NCBI GenBank assembly: GCA_041906185.1
Contig: JAYRJQ010000006.1
Location: forward strand, 1-64,000
Direction: 5' to 3'
Source: Roseateles_B sp041906185
GTDB taxonomy: Bacteria; Pseudomonadota; Gammaproteobacteria; Burkholderiales; Burkholderiaceae_C
Length of the DNA: 64,000 bases
Below, in pieces: positions 53,546 through 62,427 of the stretch. The notes under the pieces are model-generated. The model was not told the origin of the DNA and made no database searches. It was given only the letters and a program-made list of their open reading frames with translations. Position 1 is the first letter of the stretch. Every line of letters starts with the position of its first letter. Position numbers and translations under genes: made by a program.

Positions 53546-54469
53546 TCAGGCACGGTCCGCCACGCGTTCGCCGAGCAGACCCGAAGGACGCAGCGTCAGC
53601 ACCAGGATCAGCGCCACGAAGGCGAAGATGTCCGCGTAGTGGCTGCCCAGCACGCCGCCGGTCAGATCACCCAGGTAGCCCGCGCCGATGGCCTCGATCA
53701 GCCCCAGCACGATCCCACCCAGCATCGCGCCGGCCAGGTTGCCGATGCCACCCAGCACCGCCGCCGTGAAGGCCTTCAGCCCCGGCATGAAGCCCATCGA
53801 GTGCTGCACCGTGCCGTAGTTGGCCGCCCACATCAGGCCCGCCACCGCCGCCAGCGCCGCGCCGATCACGAAGGTCGCCGAGATCACGAAGTCCGGCTTC
53901 ACGCCCATCAGCCCCGCCACGCGCGGGTTCTCGGCCGTGGCGCGCATCGCGCGGCCCAGCTTCGTGTGGTTCACCAAATACATCAGCGCCGCCAGGATCA
54001 CCACCGTCAGCACCAGGATCAGCACCTGCGTCACCGTGATCACCGGACCGCCCAGATTGAAGGGCTCGGTGGGCAGCAGCAGCGGGAAGGGCTTCGGATT
54101 CGGCTTCCACACGATCATCGCCAGCGTCTGCAGCAGCAGCGACATGCCCATCGCCGTGATCAGAGGGGCCAGGCGCGGCGCGCTGCGCAAGGGGCGGTAG
54201 GCGATCTTCTCGATCGTGAAGTTCAGCAGCGAGCAGACCACGATGGCGCACATCAGGCCGATGCCCATCAGGGCCCAGCCCGGCAGGCCGGAATCGGCCA
54301 GCGCCGTCGCCACTGTCCAGCTCACCAGGGCCCCCACCATCAGGATCTCGCCGTGGGCGAAGTTGATGAGGTTGATGATGCCGTACACCATGGTGTAGCC
54401 CAGCGCCACGAGCGCATACATGCTCCCAAGCACGAGGCCGTTGATGATCTGTTGGACCAGGATTTCCAT
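53546..54469 (-). CDS. livH: Branched-chain amino acid ABC transporter permease LivH
   Basis: A 307-residue inner-membrane permease. The N-terminal family sequence GLVLGSMYALVALGYTMVYG is followed by INLINFAHGEILMVGA; the ATPase-contact loop TKLGRAMRATAENPRVAGLMG and the end TAAVLGGIGNLAGAMLGG are present. The ATG at 54469 gives the usual start MEILVQQIINGLVLG. It is the first gene of the cluster. No periplasmic binding-protein gene (livJ/livK) is found in the window, so it must be encoded elsewhere. Confidence 0.95.
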   Translation of the reverse strand: MEILVQQIINGLVLGSMYALVALGYTMVYGIINLINFAHGEILMVGALVSWTVATALADSGLPGWALMGIGLMCAIVVCSLLNFTIEKIAYRPLRSAPRLAPLITAMGMSLLLQTLAMIVWKPNPKPFPLLLPTEPFNLGGPVITVTQVLILVLTVVILAALMYLVNHTKLGRAMRATAENPRVAGLMGVKPDFVISATFVIGAALAAVAGLMWAANYGTVQHSMGFMPGLKAFTAAVLGGIGNLAGAMLGGIVLGLIEAIGAGYLGDLTGGVLGSHYADIFAFVALILVLTLRPSGLLGERVADRA

Positions 54470-54565
54470 CAAAGACTCCACTTCCCTGCCGCCTCGACGA
54501 GGCGGCGACCGGACCAGGAAAAGACTGCCTCCGCGCGCCCCGGGCTCATGGCTGCATCGCGCCAA

Positions 54566-54598
54566 GAAAAAAGCCCGCGACCTTCGAAGCAGCGGGCT
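54566..54598 (-). terminator. Intrinsic terminator downstream of rarA
   Basis: Read on the - strand, AGCCCGC (54598-54592) pairs with GCGGGCT (54578-54572), followed by TTTTT. It lies about 110 bases after the rarA stop and before livH, separating the two leftward units. Confidence 0.85.
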
Positions 54599-54704
54599 GG
54601 GGTGCCGGGGGGACTCAGCATATGGGCGCGGATTTTAGGAGTGCGCCACCGGCGCCACCCGCTGGGGATAACCCGCTGGCGCGGGACCCGAAAACCACGC
54701 GCGG

Positions 54705-54720
54705 GGGTCAGGTCTCGCCG
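54705..54720 (+). repeat. One-mismatch copy of GGGGTCAGGTCTTGCC at the rarA stop
   Basis: GGGGTCAGGTCTCGCC covers the rarA stop codon, like the copy over the dut stop. Confidence 0.5.
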
Positions 54721-56093
54721 GGGTCCGCGCCGTGTGCACCGCCGGCCTCGGCGTTGAGGCGGCGCAACTCGGCCAGGCGGTCGCCGATGCGGATCTCGAG
54801 CCCGCGCGGCACGGGCTCGTAGAAGCGCTGGTCCTCCAGCCCGTCGGGGAGGTACTGCTCCCCGGCCACGAAGGCGCCCGGGAAGTCATGCGCATAGCGG
54901 TACTCATGCCCATAGCCCAGGTCCTTCATCAAGCGGGTCGGCGCGTTGCGCAGATGCAGGGGCACGGGCCGGCTGGCATCCTGCTTGACCAGGGCCCGCG
55001 CGGCTTTGTAGGCGGTGTACACCGCATTGGACTTGGGCGCAATGGCCAGGTAGACCACGGCCTGCGCGAGCGTGAGCTCGCCCTCGGGGGAGCCGAGGCG
55101 CTCGTAGGTGTCCGCCGCGTCCAGGCAGATGCGCAGGGCACGAGGATCCGCCAGACCGATGTCCTCGCTGGCCATGCGGATCAGGCGACGGGAGATGTAG
55201 CGGGCGTCCACACCGCCGTCGAGCATGCGGCAGAACCAGTACAGCGCGCCGTCCGGGTCCGAGCCGCGCACCGACTTGTGCAGCGCGGAGATGACGTCGT
55301 AGAACTGCTCGCCGCCCTTGTCGTAGCGGCGCAGCTGCTCGCCCAGGGCGCGCTCGAGCTGCGTCTCGTCGATGCTCGCCAGCCCCGGCGGCGCCAGCTG
55401 CGCGGCGGTCTCCACGGCATTGAGCAGGCGGCGGGCATCGCCGTCGGCATAGGCCACCAGGCGCTTCGCCGCCGCGTCCGTGAACGGCGGGCAGCCGAGC
55501 GCCGCCTCGCCGCGGCGCACCAGCGCGAGCAGGTCCTCCTCGTCCAGGGACTTGAGCACATGCACGCTGGCCCGCGACAGCAGCGCGGAGTTGACCTCGA
55601 AGGACGGGTTCTCGGTGGTCGCGCCGATGAAGGTGAAGAGCCCCGACTCGACGTGTGGCAGGAAGGCGTCCTGCTGGGACTTGTTGAAGCGGTGCACCTC
55701 GTCCACGAAGACGATGGTGCGCCGCCCTTGCGCGGCCGCGACCTGCGCGCGCTCCACGGCCTCGCGGATCTCCTTCACGCCGCCCAGCACCGCGGAGATG
55801 CTGATGAACTGCGCGTCGAAGGCCAGGGCCAGGAGCCGCGCCAGCGTGGTCTTGCCCACGCCCGGCGGACCCCACAGGATCATGGAATGCAGGCGGCCGG
55901 TCTCGAAGGCCACGCGCAGCGGCATGCCCTCGCCCAGCAGCTGGCGCTGGCCGATGACCTCGTCCAGGTGGCGCGGGCGCAGGCGCTCGGGCAAGGGCTG
56001 GTAGGCCGGCGCCTTGGCACTGCCGGCAGACCGGGATGGCGCCTGCGGGGCGGGGGCAGGCTCGTCGCCGAACAGGGAAGCGTTCTCTGACAT
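54708..56093 (-). CDS. rarA: Replication-associated recombination protein A (AAA+ ATPase)
   Basis: A 461-residue MgsA/WRNIP1-family AAA+ protein that acts at stalled forks with SSB and RecA. Walker A is LWGPPGVGKTTLARLLA, Walker B TIVFVDEVHRFNKSQQDAF, and sensor 1 FIGATTENPSFEVNSALLSR. The C-terminal tetramerisation part contains SDPDGALYWFCRMLDGGVDARYISRR-like conserved blocks. It lies directly after lolA (21-bp gap), in the ftsK-lolA-rarA order common in betaproteobacteria. Confidence 0.95.
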   Translation of the reverse strand: MSENASLFGDEPAPAPQAPSRSAGSAKAPAYQPLPERLRPRHLDEVIGQRQLLGEGMPLRVAFETGRLHSMILWGPPGVGKTTLARLLALAFDAQFISISAVLGGVKEIREAVERAQVAAAQGRRTIVFVDEVHRFNKSQQDAFLPHVESGLFTFIGATTENPSFEVNSALLSRASVHVLKSLDEEDLLALVRRGEAALGCPPFTDAAAKRLVAYADGDARRLLNAVETAAQLAPPGLASIDETQLERALGEQLRRYDKGGEQFYDVISALHKSVRGSDPDGALYWFCRMLDGGVDARYISRRLIRMASEDIGLADPRALRICLDAADTYERLGSPEGELTLAQAVVYLAIAPKSNAVYTAYKAARALVKQDASRPVPLHLRNAPTRLMKDLGYGHEYRYAHDFPGAFVAGEQYLPDGLEDQRFYEPVPRGLEIRIGDRLAELRRLNAEAGGAHGADPGET

Positions 56094-56114
56094 GGGTCGC
56101 TCAGCGCGAAGGCG

Positions 56115-56747
56115 TCACTGCTCCAGGAGGTCCACGCCCTTGGGGACTTCGAAGCGGAAGCGGTCGGCGCCGATCGCCACATTGGTCTGCAGCTGGCTGA
56201 GCTGCATCAGCGAGCGCTGGCCGAAGGCGTCCAGCACCTCCAGCGCCGCGAGCTCGCGACCCTTGAAGCCGACGCGCAGCTGCTGGATGTTGCCCTCCGC
56301 CTGGCGCGGCAGCGCGAGCACCCAGTCGAGGCCGCCCTCGGTAGGCTGGGCCTTGAGCTCGAAGTCCTTCTCGATGTTGCCGCCGGCCAGCAGGGCCGCA
56401 GGCGTGCCCGCCAGGGCTTGGCCGATGCGGCGCGAACTCGCCTGGTTCAGGTCGGCATCGAAGGTCCAGACCTTCTGCCCGTCCCCCACGATCAGCTGCT
56501 CGAAGGGCTTCTGGTATTGGAAACGGAACAGGTTCGGGCGCTGGAACTCGAAGGTGCCGCTGGAGGTCTTCTTGCGCTTGCCGTCCGGCGCCGTGACGGT
56601 CTGGCTGAAGCTCGCGCGGCCGCTCTTCACTTCGCGCACGAAGTCCTTGAGCGCCTGCACGGCATCGGCCTGGGCAAGACCTGACCCCAGCAGCAGAGCA
56701 GCCGCACACAGCAGGCGGCGGGTGGTGTTCATTCGGAGCATCGTCAT
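56115..56747 (-). CDS. lolA: Outer-membrane lipoprotein carrier protein LolA
   Basis: A 210-residue periplasmic chaperone that carries lipoproteins from LolCDE to LolB. It has a Sec signal peptide (cleavage near GLAQA). The mature part shows SFSQTV, GTFEFQRPNLFRFQYQKP and IVGDGQKVWTFDADLNQ, the LolA hydrophobic-cavity pattern. The start overlaps the ftsK stop by four bases (ATGA), so translation is coupled. The signal-peptide codons contain an exact GGGGTCAGGTCTTGCC repeat copy. Confidence 0.94.
   Translation of the reverse strand: MTMLRMNTTRRLLCAAALLLGSGLAQADAVQALKDFVREVKSGRASFSQTVTAPDGKRKKTSSGTFEFQRPNLFRFQYQKPFEQLIVGDGQKVWTFDADLNQASSRRIGQALAGTPAALLAGGNIEKDFELKAQPTEGGLDWVLALPRQAEGNIQQLRVGFKGRELAALEVLDAFGQRSLMQLSQLQTNVAIGADRFRFEVPKGVDLLEQ
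56673..56688 (-). repeat. Exact copy of GGGGTCAGGTCTTGCC inside the lolA signal-peptide region
   Basis: The 16-mer is read in the lolA coding direction and encodes the GSGLA part of the signal peptide. It is the only exact copy lying inside a gene. Confidence 0.55.
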
Positions 56748-59107
56748 TCGTCTCGCCTGGGCACGATCAGTTCGCGGCTGCCGTTGGTGGCCATGGCGCC
56801 GACGAGGCCGGACTTCTCCATCTGCTCCAGCAGGCGCGCCGCGCGGTTGTAGCCGATGCGCAGATGACGCTGCACCAGCGAAATGGAGGCGCGCTTGTGC
56901 TGCAGCACGACGGCGACGGCCTGGTCGTACATGGGGTCGGACTCGGCATCGCCGCCCCCTGCCCCGCCGCCCTCGCCGCCTTCGGACTCCAGCACGCCGC
57001 CCTCGAGGATGCCCTCGATGTAGTTCGGCTCGCCGCCCTGGGCCTTCAGGTACTCGACCACGCGGTGCACCTCGTCATCGCTGACGAAGGCGCCGTGCAC
57101 CCGCATCGGCAGGCCGGTGCCGGAGGCCATGTAGAGCATGTCACCCATGCCCAGCAGCGCCTCGGCGCCCATCTGGTCGAGGATGGTGCGGCTGTCGATC
57201 TTGCTGGAGACCTGGAAGGACAGGCGCGTCGGGATGTTGGCCTTGATCAGGCCGGTGATCACGTCCACCGAGGGGCGCTGCGTGGCGAGGATCAGGTGGA
57301 TGCCGGCCGCGCGGGCCTTCTGGGCCAGACGGGCGATCAGCTCCTCGATCTGCTTGCCCACGACCATCATCAGGTCGGCCAGCTCGTCGATCACCACGAC
57401 GATGAAGGGCAGGCGCTCCAGCGGCTCGGGCTGCTCGGGCGTGAGGCTGAAGGGGTTGTCGATCTTTTCGCCGCGCTCCTTGGCCTCGTCGATCTTCTTG
57501 TTGTAGCCGGCGAGGTTGCGCACGCCCAGCTTGGACATGAACTTGTAGCGCCGCTCCATCTCGCCCACGCACCAGTTCAGCGCGTTGCCGGCCTGCTTCA
57601 TGTCGGTCACGACGGGTGCGAGCAGGTGCGGGATGCCCTCGTAGACGCTCATTTCCAGCATCTTCGGGTCGATGAGGATCAGGCGGACGTCGCGCGCCTC
57701 GGCCTTGTAGAGCAGCGAGAGGATCATGGCGTTGATCCCCACGGACTTGCCCGAGCCGGTCGTGCCGGCCACCAGACAGTGCGGCATCTTGGCGAGGTCG
57801 GCCACGACGGGCGCACCGACGATGTCCTTGCCCAGGCCCATGGTGAGCTGGGACTGCGCGTCGGCATAGACCTGCGAGCCCAGGATCTCGGACAGGCGGA
57901 TGGTCTGGCGCCGCGCATTGGGCAGCTCCAGCGCCATGAAGTTCTTGCCGGGGATCGTCTCGACCACGCGGATGGAGACCAGGCTCAGCGAGCGAGCCAG
58001 GTCCTTGGCGAGGTTGACGATCTGCGAGCCCTTCACGCCGGTCGCGGGCTCGATCTCGTAGCGCGTGATCACCGGGCCCGGCGAGGCCGCCACCACCCGC
58101 ACCTCGACCCCGAAGTCACGCAGCTTCTTCTCGATCATGCGGCTGGTCATCTCCAGCGACTCGGGCGTCACGGTCTCGACGCGCGGCGGCGCGGCGTCCA
58201 GCAGATCGACCTGCGGCAGCTTGGTGTCGGTCAGCTCGCTGAACAGCGTGGTCTGGCGCTCCTTGGCCACGCGCGTGGACTGCGGCACCTCGACGACCGG
58301 GGCCTCGATCACGATGGGCACATGCTCCTCGACGACCTGCCGCTCGACCTCGACCACCTGCTCGCGCTCGCGCTTGGCCTTCTTACCCACGCGCTTGTCC
58401 TCGGCCACCTCGCGGCGGTCGACGTTGCGCTGGCGGAATTCATCGATGCGGGTGCCCACCAATTCGGCCAGGCGCATCCACGAGAACTGCAGGGCCAGCG
58501 AGCTGCCGGCCAGCAGCGCCACGATCCAGACGAGGCCGGAGCCGGCAAAGCCGAGCAGCTTCATGCTCCAGGGGCCCAGCGCATAGCCCAGCACGCCACC
58601 GGCATGGGCGCCGGGGAGGCGCGCCTCCCAGCCGTAGAGGCGGGTCCATTCGAGGGCGCAGCTGGCGCCCATGAGCAGCACGACGCCCAGGGCCCACAGG
58701 CCGCGACGCTGCCAGACCGGGGTCTCGTCCACCACCGGCTCGGTGCGCAGCACGTCGGCCAGACCGCTCAGCCAGCGGCGCAGGGCAATCAGCATCAGCC
58801 ACCAGGTGGAATAGCCGAAGCCGAAGAGCAAGAGATCGGAAACCCAGGCGCCGAGCGTGCCGACGCGGTTGCTCACGTGGTCCTTGCTGCCGGCGATGGA
58901 GAAGGCCGCGTCCGTGCGGTCGTGCGTGAGCAGCGCGAGAAGCACCAGGCACCACAGCAGGCCACCCAGGATCAGCCACAGCGGCGTGCGCAGGGACGTG
59001 GCCGCCGGCGCGGGGGCCGGCCTGGCCTTCTTGGACTGGCGCTTGTAGACCTTGTCGGCCGGGGCGGCATCCTCCGCACCCGTGAGGGAACCCAGGGGAA
59101 AACTCAT
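56744..59107 (-). CDS. ftsK: DNA translocase FtsK
   Basis: A 787-residue septal DNA pump. It has an N-terminal region with four membrane segments (about 45-220), a shortened charged linker (about 225-310), and the motor domain with Walker A GTTGSGKSVGIN and Walker B FIVVVIDELADLMMV. The C-terminal winged-helix gamma domain (DPMYDQAVAVVLQHKRASI) binds KOPS/XerD-type targets. The linker is much shorter than in E. coli FtsK (1329 residues), as in many betaproteobacteria. Start chosen at ATG 59107 (MSFPLGSLTG). It is the first gene of the ftsK-lolA-rarA run. Confidence 0.95.
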   Translation of the reverse strand: MSFPLGSLTGAEDAAPADKVYKRQSKKARPAPAPAATSLRTPLWLILGGLLWCLVLLALLTHDRTDAAFSIAGSKDHVSNRVGTLGAWVSDLLLFGFGYSTWWLMLIALRRWLSGLADVLRTEPVVDETPVWQRRGLWALGVVLLMGASCALEWTRLYGWEARLPGAHAGGVLGYALGPWSMKLLGFAGSGLVWIVALLAGSSLALQFSWMRLAELVGTRIDEFRQRNVDRREVAEDKRVGKKAKREREQVVEVERQVVEEHVPIVIEAPVVEVPQSTRVAKERQTTLFSELTDTKLPQVDLLDAAPPRVETVTPESLEMTSRMIEKKLRDFGVEVRVVAASPGPVITRYEIEPATGVKGSQIVNLAKDLARSLSLVSIRVVETIPGKNFMALELPNARRQTIRLSEILGSQVYADAQSQLTMGLGKDIVGAPVVADLAKMPHCLVAGTTGSGKSVGINAMILSLLYKAEARDVRLILIDPKMLEMSVYEGIPHLLAPVVTDMKQAGNALNWCVGEMERRYKFMSKLGVRNLAGYNKKIDEAKERGEKIDNPFSLTPEQPEPLERLPFIVVVIDELADLMMVVGKQIEELIARLAQKARAAGIHLILATQRPSVDVITGLIKANIPTRLSFQVSSKIDSRTILDQMGAEALLGMGDMLYMASGTGLPMRVHGAFVSDDEVHRVVEYLKAQGGEPNYIEGILEGGVLESEGGEGGGAGGGDAESDPMYDQAVAVVLQHKRASISLVQRHLRIGYNRAARLLEQMEKSGLVGAMATNGSRELIVPRRDE

Positions 59108-59171
59108 CCTGCGATTGTGACCCAGGAAAGCGGCCCTGCCGGCCGCCACCCGGACCCCATCTGCAACAGGA

Positions 59172-59837
59172 TCAGTCGTGCAGGCGTTCCTTGATGACCA
59201 CGGAGCCGTTCTCCAGCGTCTCGATGACGCCGCGGTCCTCCAGGTCCTTCATGACGCGGCTGACCATCTCTCGCGAGGCGCCGACCACCTTGGCCATGTC
59301 CTGGCGGGACACCTTGCCGCGGATGATCTTGATGCCCTTGTCTTCCTCGGCCATGTCCAGCAGCGTGCGGGCCACGCGGCCGTAGACGTCCAGCAGCGCG
59401 AGGGATTCGATCTGGCGGTCCGCGTTGCGCAGACGTGCCACGAGGCCGCGCAGGATGCCGTAGGAGAGGCTGCTGCTCTCGGGCAGGCAGCGGGCGAATT
59501 CGTTGCGGCCCAGCACGAGCATGTCGGTCTGGACCTCGGCGCGCACCGTGGCGGAGTGCGACTCGCCGTCGATGAGGCTCATCTCGCCGACGTAATCGCC
59601 CGCCTGGAGCACGGCCAGGATGACTTCGCGGCCCCGGTTGTCGGCGGTCAACACGCGGGCACGGCCGTTCAGCAGAATGAACAGCGCATTGGACTTGGTC
59701 CCCTGCTCCACCACCACCTCGCCGCGCTTGAAGCGGCGCTTGATCACGCTGTCGGCGATCGACTGCGCCTGATCAGTCGTCAGCAACGAGAACAAGGGCA
59801 CGCGACGGATCAAGTCCAGATTGGACAGCATGGCCAT
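59172..59837 (-). CDS. Crp/Fnr-family transcriptional regulator
   Basis: A 221-residue regulator. The N-terminal cyclic-nucleotide-binding beta-roll (FKRGEVVVEQGTKSNALFILL, GDYVGEMSLIDGESHSATVRA) is followed by a long dimer helix and an HTH domain (SRQDMAKVVGASREMVSRVM). FNR-type cluster cysteines are missing; only one Cys is visible, so it is not an oxygen sensor of the Fnr kind. The RxE/S ligand pattern of the phosphate-binding cassette (GEMSLIDGESHSAT) is close to CRP but not identical, so the ligand is open. It diverges from trxB with 169 bases between; ftsK follows it on the same strand after 65 bases. Confidence 0.9.
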   Translation of the reverse strand: MAMLSNLDLIRRVPLFSLLTTDQAQSIADSVIKRRFKRGEVVVEQGTKSNALFILLNGRARVLTADNRGREVILAVLQAGDYVGEMSLIDGESHSATVRAEVQTDMLVLGRNEFARCLPESSSLSYGILRGLVARLRNADRQIESLALLDVYGRVARTLLDMAEEDKGIKIIRGKVSRQDMAKVVGASREMVSRVMKDLEDRGVIETLENGSVVIKERLHD

Positions 59838-60006
59838 GAATGAGCTCCTCAGCTGTGGTCATTGGGGTGGCGTCAGGCTGGCGCCGCTTGACTTCCCTAG
59901 AATGGACGCATTGTGCCAATTAAGTCACGCACCTTCATAGGGTTTGGCCAGAAACGTAAAACCTTGTCCCCTTGTGTGTCCTGACTGCAACCCCAGCTGA
60001 GAAACC

Positions 60007-60963
60007 ATGACTCAAAACACCCGCCACACCCAGCTGCTGATCCTGGGCTCCGGCCCCGCCGGCTTCACGGCCGCCATCTACGCCGCGCGTGCCAATCTCA
60101 AGCCCCTGCTGATCACCGGCATGGCCCAGGGCGGCCAGCTGATGACGACCACCGAGGTCGACAACTGGCCCGCCGACGTCATGGGCGTGCAGGGCCCGGA
60201 GCTGATGCAGCGCTTCCAGCAGCATGCCGAGCGCTTCCAGACGGAGATCGTGTTCGACCACATCAACGAGGTCGACTTCTCGAAGCGCCCGTTCCTGCTC
60301 AAGGGTGACAGCGGCCACTACACCTGCGACGCCCTGATCATCGCCACCGGCGCCTCCGCCAAGTACCTCGGCCTGCCCTCCGAGGAAGCGTTCTCGGGCC
60401 GCGGCGTCAGCGCCTGCGCCACCTGCGACGGCTTCTTCTACCGCGGCCAGGAGGTGTGCGTGGTGGGCGGCGGCAACACGGCCGTCGAGGAGGCGCTGTA
60501 CCTGTCCAACATCGCCAGCAAGGTGCACCTGATCCACCGCCGCGACAAGTTCCGCGCCGAGCCCATCCTCGTCGACAAGCTGATGGAGAAGGTCGCGGCC
60601 GGCAAGATCGAGCTGCACGTCTTCCAGACGCTGGACGAAGTGCTGGGCGACCAGAGCGGCGTGACCGGCGTGCGCGTGAAGCACGAGGACGGCAGCACCA
60701 AGGACATCCCCCTGCACGGCTGCTTCATCGCCATCGGCCACCAGCCCAACACCGGCATCTTCCAGGGCCAGCTGGAGATGAAGGACGGCTACCTCGTCAC
60801 GCGCAGCGGCCTGAACGGCTTCGCCACGATGACGAGCGTGCCGGGCATCTTCGCGGCCGGCGACGTGCAGGACCACGTCTACCGCCAGGCCATCACCAGC
60901 GCCGGCACGGGTTGCATGGCCGCCCTGGATGCCCAGCGCTACCTGGAGCAGGCCCAGGGCTGA
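60007..60963 (+). CDS. trxB: Thioredoxin reductase
   Basis: A 318-residue FAD enzyme that reduces thioredoxin with NADPH. The FAD site is LILGSGPAGFTAAIYAARA, the redox cysteines are in SACATCDGFFY, the NADPH site is VVGGGNTAVEEALYL with HRRDKFRAEPI, and the C-terminal FAD motif is GIFAAGDVQDHVYRQAITSAGTG. Length is typical of bacterial low-mass TrxB. It is divergent from the Crp-family regulator gene and is followed by its own terminator. Confidence 0.97.
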   Translation: MTQNTRHTQLLILGSGPAGFTAAIYAARANLKPLLITGMAQGGQLMTTTEVDNWPADVMGVQGPELMQRFQQHAERFQTEIVFDHINEVDFSKRPFLLKGDSGHYTCDALIIATGASAKYLGLPSEEAFSGRGVSACATCDGFFYRGQEVCVVGGGNTAVEEALYLSNIASKVHLIHRRDKFRAEPILVDKLMEKVAAGKIELHVFQTLDEVLGDQSGVTGVRVKHEDGSTKDIPLHGCFIAIGHQPNTGIFQGQLEMKDGYLVTRSGLNGFATMTSVPGIFAAGDVQDHVYRQAITSAGTGCMAALDAQRYLEQAQG

Positions 60964-60993
60964 TCGACGCGCCGCGCGCATTTTTCAGCCTGA

Positions 60994-61025
60994 AACGGCC
61001 GCCTCTGGGCGGCTGTTCCTTTTTT
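60994..61025 (+). terminator. Intrinsic terminator of trxB
   Basis: AACGGCCGCC, TCTG loop, GGCGGCTGTT with a G-T pair, followed by CC and a six-T tail, 30 bases after the trxB stop. Confidence 0.8.
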
Positions 61026-61029
61026 CAGC

Positions 61030-61035
61030 TATACT
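61030..61035 (+). promoter_or_regulatory. Likely -10 element for rpmB-rpmG
   Basis: TATACT lies right after the trxB terminator and about 155 bases before rpmB, as expected for the ribosomal protein promoter. No good -35 is visible at the usual distance, as the terminator stem occupies that place. Confidence 0.4.
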
Positions 61036-61189
61036 CTTTGGCTTGCCTGCCGGATGGATCGCCCCTGAAAGCGTTCACCTCGCGTGAGTCTTTCGGGTTT
61101 AGCAGGCATAGAGCGGTCAATGGGATGCTGTGGTGCGGAAGAAACCGCGCGGCGGCATCTGGTAAAGAAATTCGAACCGGAGAAGCGTC

Positions 61190-61423
61190 ATGGCACGCGT
61201 CTGTCAAGTCACGGGCAAGAAGCCCATGGTGGGCAACAATGTTTCCCACGCCAACAACAAAACCAAGCGTCGTTTCCTGCCCAACCTGCAGTACCGTCGT
61301 TTCTGGCTGGAAACCGAAAACCGCTGGGTGCGTCTGCGCGTGAGCAATGCCGCTCTGCGTCTGATCGACAAGGTCGGTATCGAACAAGTCGTCGCTGATC
61401 TGCGCGCCAAGGGCGAGCTCTGA
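61190..61423 (+). CDS. rpmB: 50S ribosomal protein L28
   Basis: A 77-residue ribosomal protein. The start MARVCQVTGKKPMVGNNVSHANNKTKRRFLPNLQ is characteristic of L28, and the end RVSNAALRLIDKVGIEQVV matches as well. The GGAG ribosome binding site six bases before the ATG is strong. It is directly followed by rpmG after 31 bases, the standard pair. Codon usage (CGT, CTG, AAA) is biased toward highly expressed genes. Confidence 0.98.
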   Translation: MARVCQVTGKKPMVGNNVSHANNKTKRRFLPNLQYRRFWLETENRWVRLRVSNAALRLIDKVGIEQVVADLRAKGEL

Positions 61424-61454
61424 TCTGATCCACTAAGCACCAAGGAGCAACAAC

Positions 61455-61625
61455 ATGGCATCCAAAGGCGGACGCGAAAAGATCAAGCTGGAATCCTCTG
61501 CCGGCACCGGTCATTTCTACACCACGAACAAGAACAAGAAGACCACGCCCCAAAAGCTGGAATTCATGAAGTTCGACCCCAAGGCCCGCAAGCACGTCCT
61601 GTACAAGGAAACCAAGCTGAAGTAA
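61455..61625 (+). CDS. rpmG: 50S ribosomal protein L33
   Basis: A 56-residue ribosomal protein that begins MASKGGREKIKLESSAGTGH, continues with FYTTNKNKKTTPQKLEFMKF and ends ARKHVLYKETKLK, the expected L33 sequence. It lacks the zinc-binding cysteines (C-minus form). AAGGAG precedes the start. It is co-transcribed with rpmB and ends before an intrinsic terminator. Confidence 0.97.
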   Translation: MASKGGREKIKLESSAGTGHFYTTNKNKKTTPQKLEFMKFDPKARKHVLYKETKLK

Positions 61626-61648
61626 TTCAGCCCGGCTTGCAGCCCATG

Positions 61649-61683
61649 AAAAACCCGCCAAGCGCAAGCTGGCGGGTTTTTTT
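61649..61683 (+). terminator. Intrinsic terminator of rpmB-rpmG
   Basis: AACCCGCCA (61652-61660) pairs with TGGCGGGTT (61670-61678) around a nine-base loop, followed by T to 61683, 24 bases after the rpmG stop. Confidence 0.9.
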
Positions 61684-61714
61684 CATTGGGGGCCAGGCCC
61701 CCGGCGGCCCTGCC

Positions 61715-62215
61715 TCAGCGGGCCGCGGTCTTCTTGCCGAATTCGGCGTCGAACCACTTGTCGATCATCGGTTTCTCGTAGCGCAGCGGATCGCCGTCGT
61801 TGTAGCGGGCGCTGGTGCCGTGCAGATAGTTCATGTCGGACAGCGCCGCCTTGCCCGTCTTGAGCGCCTTGCCGCCCTCGAGCACCTCAAAGGTGAAGTC
61901 CATCTGCGGCCAGGTCACCTCGCGCAGCACGCGGACCTCATCCGGCATGCCATGGCGCATGTCCATCTCACCAGCGCGATTGATCTCCAGCAGGTCGATC
62001 TTCAGCGTCTGCCCCGCCGGCAGTCGTGCGGCGGCCAGCTTCTGGAAATGCTCGCTGAGCGACTTCTGGATGTCCTCACGCTCCACGGTGGTGCGGCCAA
62101 GATCACGGTACTGGTCCAGGGGCTGGAAATGGATCTCCACCTCCCCCGCCTGCACGCCGCCGGCCATCCCCACCCCCGCGACCAGGGCCAGCAGCCCGAT
62201 CTTCCATTGCTTCAT
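61715..62215 (-). CDS. DUF3016-like exported protein
   Basis: A 166-residue protein with a Sec signal peptide (MKQWKIGLLALVAGVGMAGG, cleavage near VQA-G). The mature part, beginning VEIHFQPLDQYRDLG, with LKIDLLEINRAGEMDM and a C-terminal DGDPLRYEKPMIDKWF, resembles the uncharacterised DUF3016 family found in gamma- and betaproteobacteria. No catalytic motif is visible. A GAAAGGAG-type ribosome binding site lies before the ATG at 62215. It is convergent with rpmG and downstream of the desaturase gene on the same strand. Confidence 0.82.
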   Translation of the reverse strand: MKQWKIGLLALVAGVGMAGGVQAGEVEIHFQPLDQYRDLGRTTVEREDIQKSLSEHFQKLAAARLPAGQTLKIDLLEINRAGEMDMRHGMPDEVRVLREVTWPQMDFTFEVLEGGKALKTGKAALSDMNYLHGTSARYNDGDPLRYEKPMIDKWFDAEFGKKTAAR

Positions 62216-62351
62216 GGCGTTCTCCTTTCACACGGTTTTCGACTGAAACCCCGCGGCAGCGTAACACTCCGCCTGCAGGGATCCCGCTTCAACGCGGCCC
62301 CAAGAGCCGCGATGACAGCCCAGGGAAAACCATTATGTAGCCCCGACTATG

Positions 62352-62378
62352 AAAAAGGCGCCCACGAGGGGCGCCTTT
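62352..62378 (-). terminator. Intrinsic terminator of the desaturase gene
   Basis: Read on the - strand, AAAGGCGCC (62378-62370) pairs with GGCGCCTTT (62362-62354), with further T to 62352. It lies 50 bases after the desaturase stop. Confidence 0.85.
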
Positions 62379-62427
62379 ACGGGGCTTTGCAAGCCTTCAC
62401 ACCGGGCAACGCCCGGCGCTGCCGGCC

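Noticed and set aside
56864..59194. A 776-codon + strand frame antisense to ftsK
   Set aside because: No domain recognisable; ftsK motifs are complete on the - strand.
59888..59916. Shared promoter between the Crp-family gene and trxB (TTGACT at 59888)
   Set aside because: A convincing -10 at the right spacing was not found in either direction.
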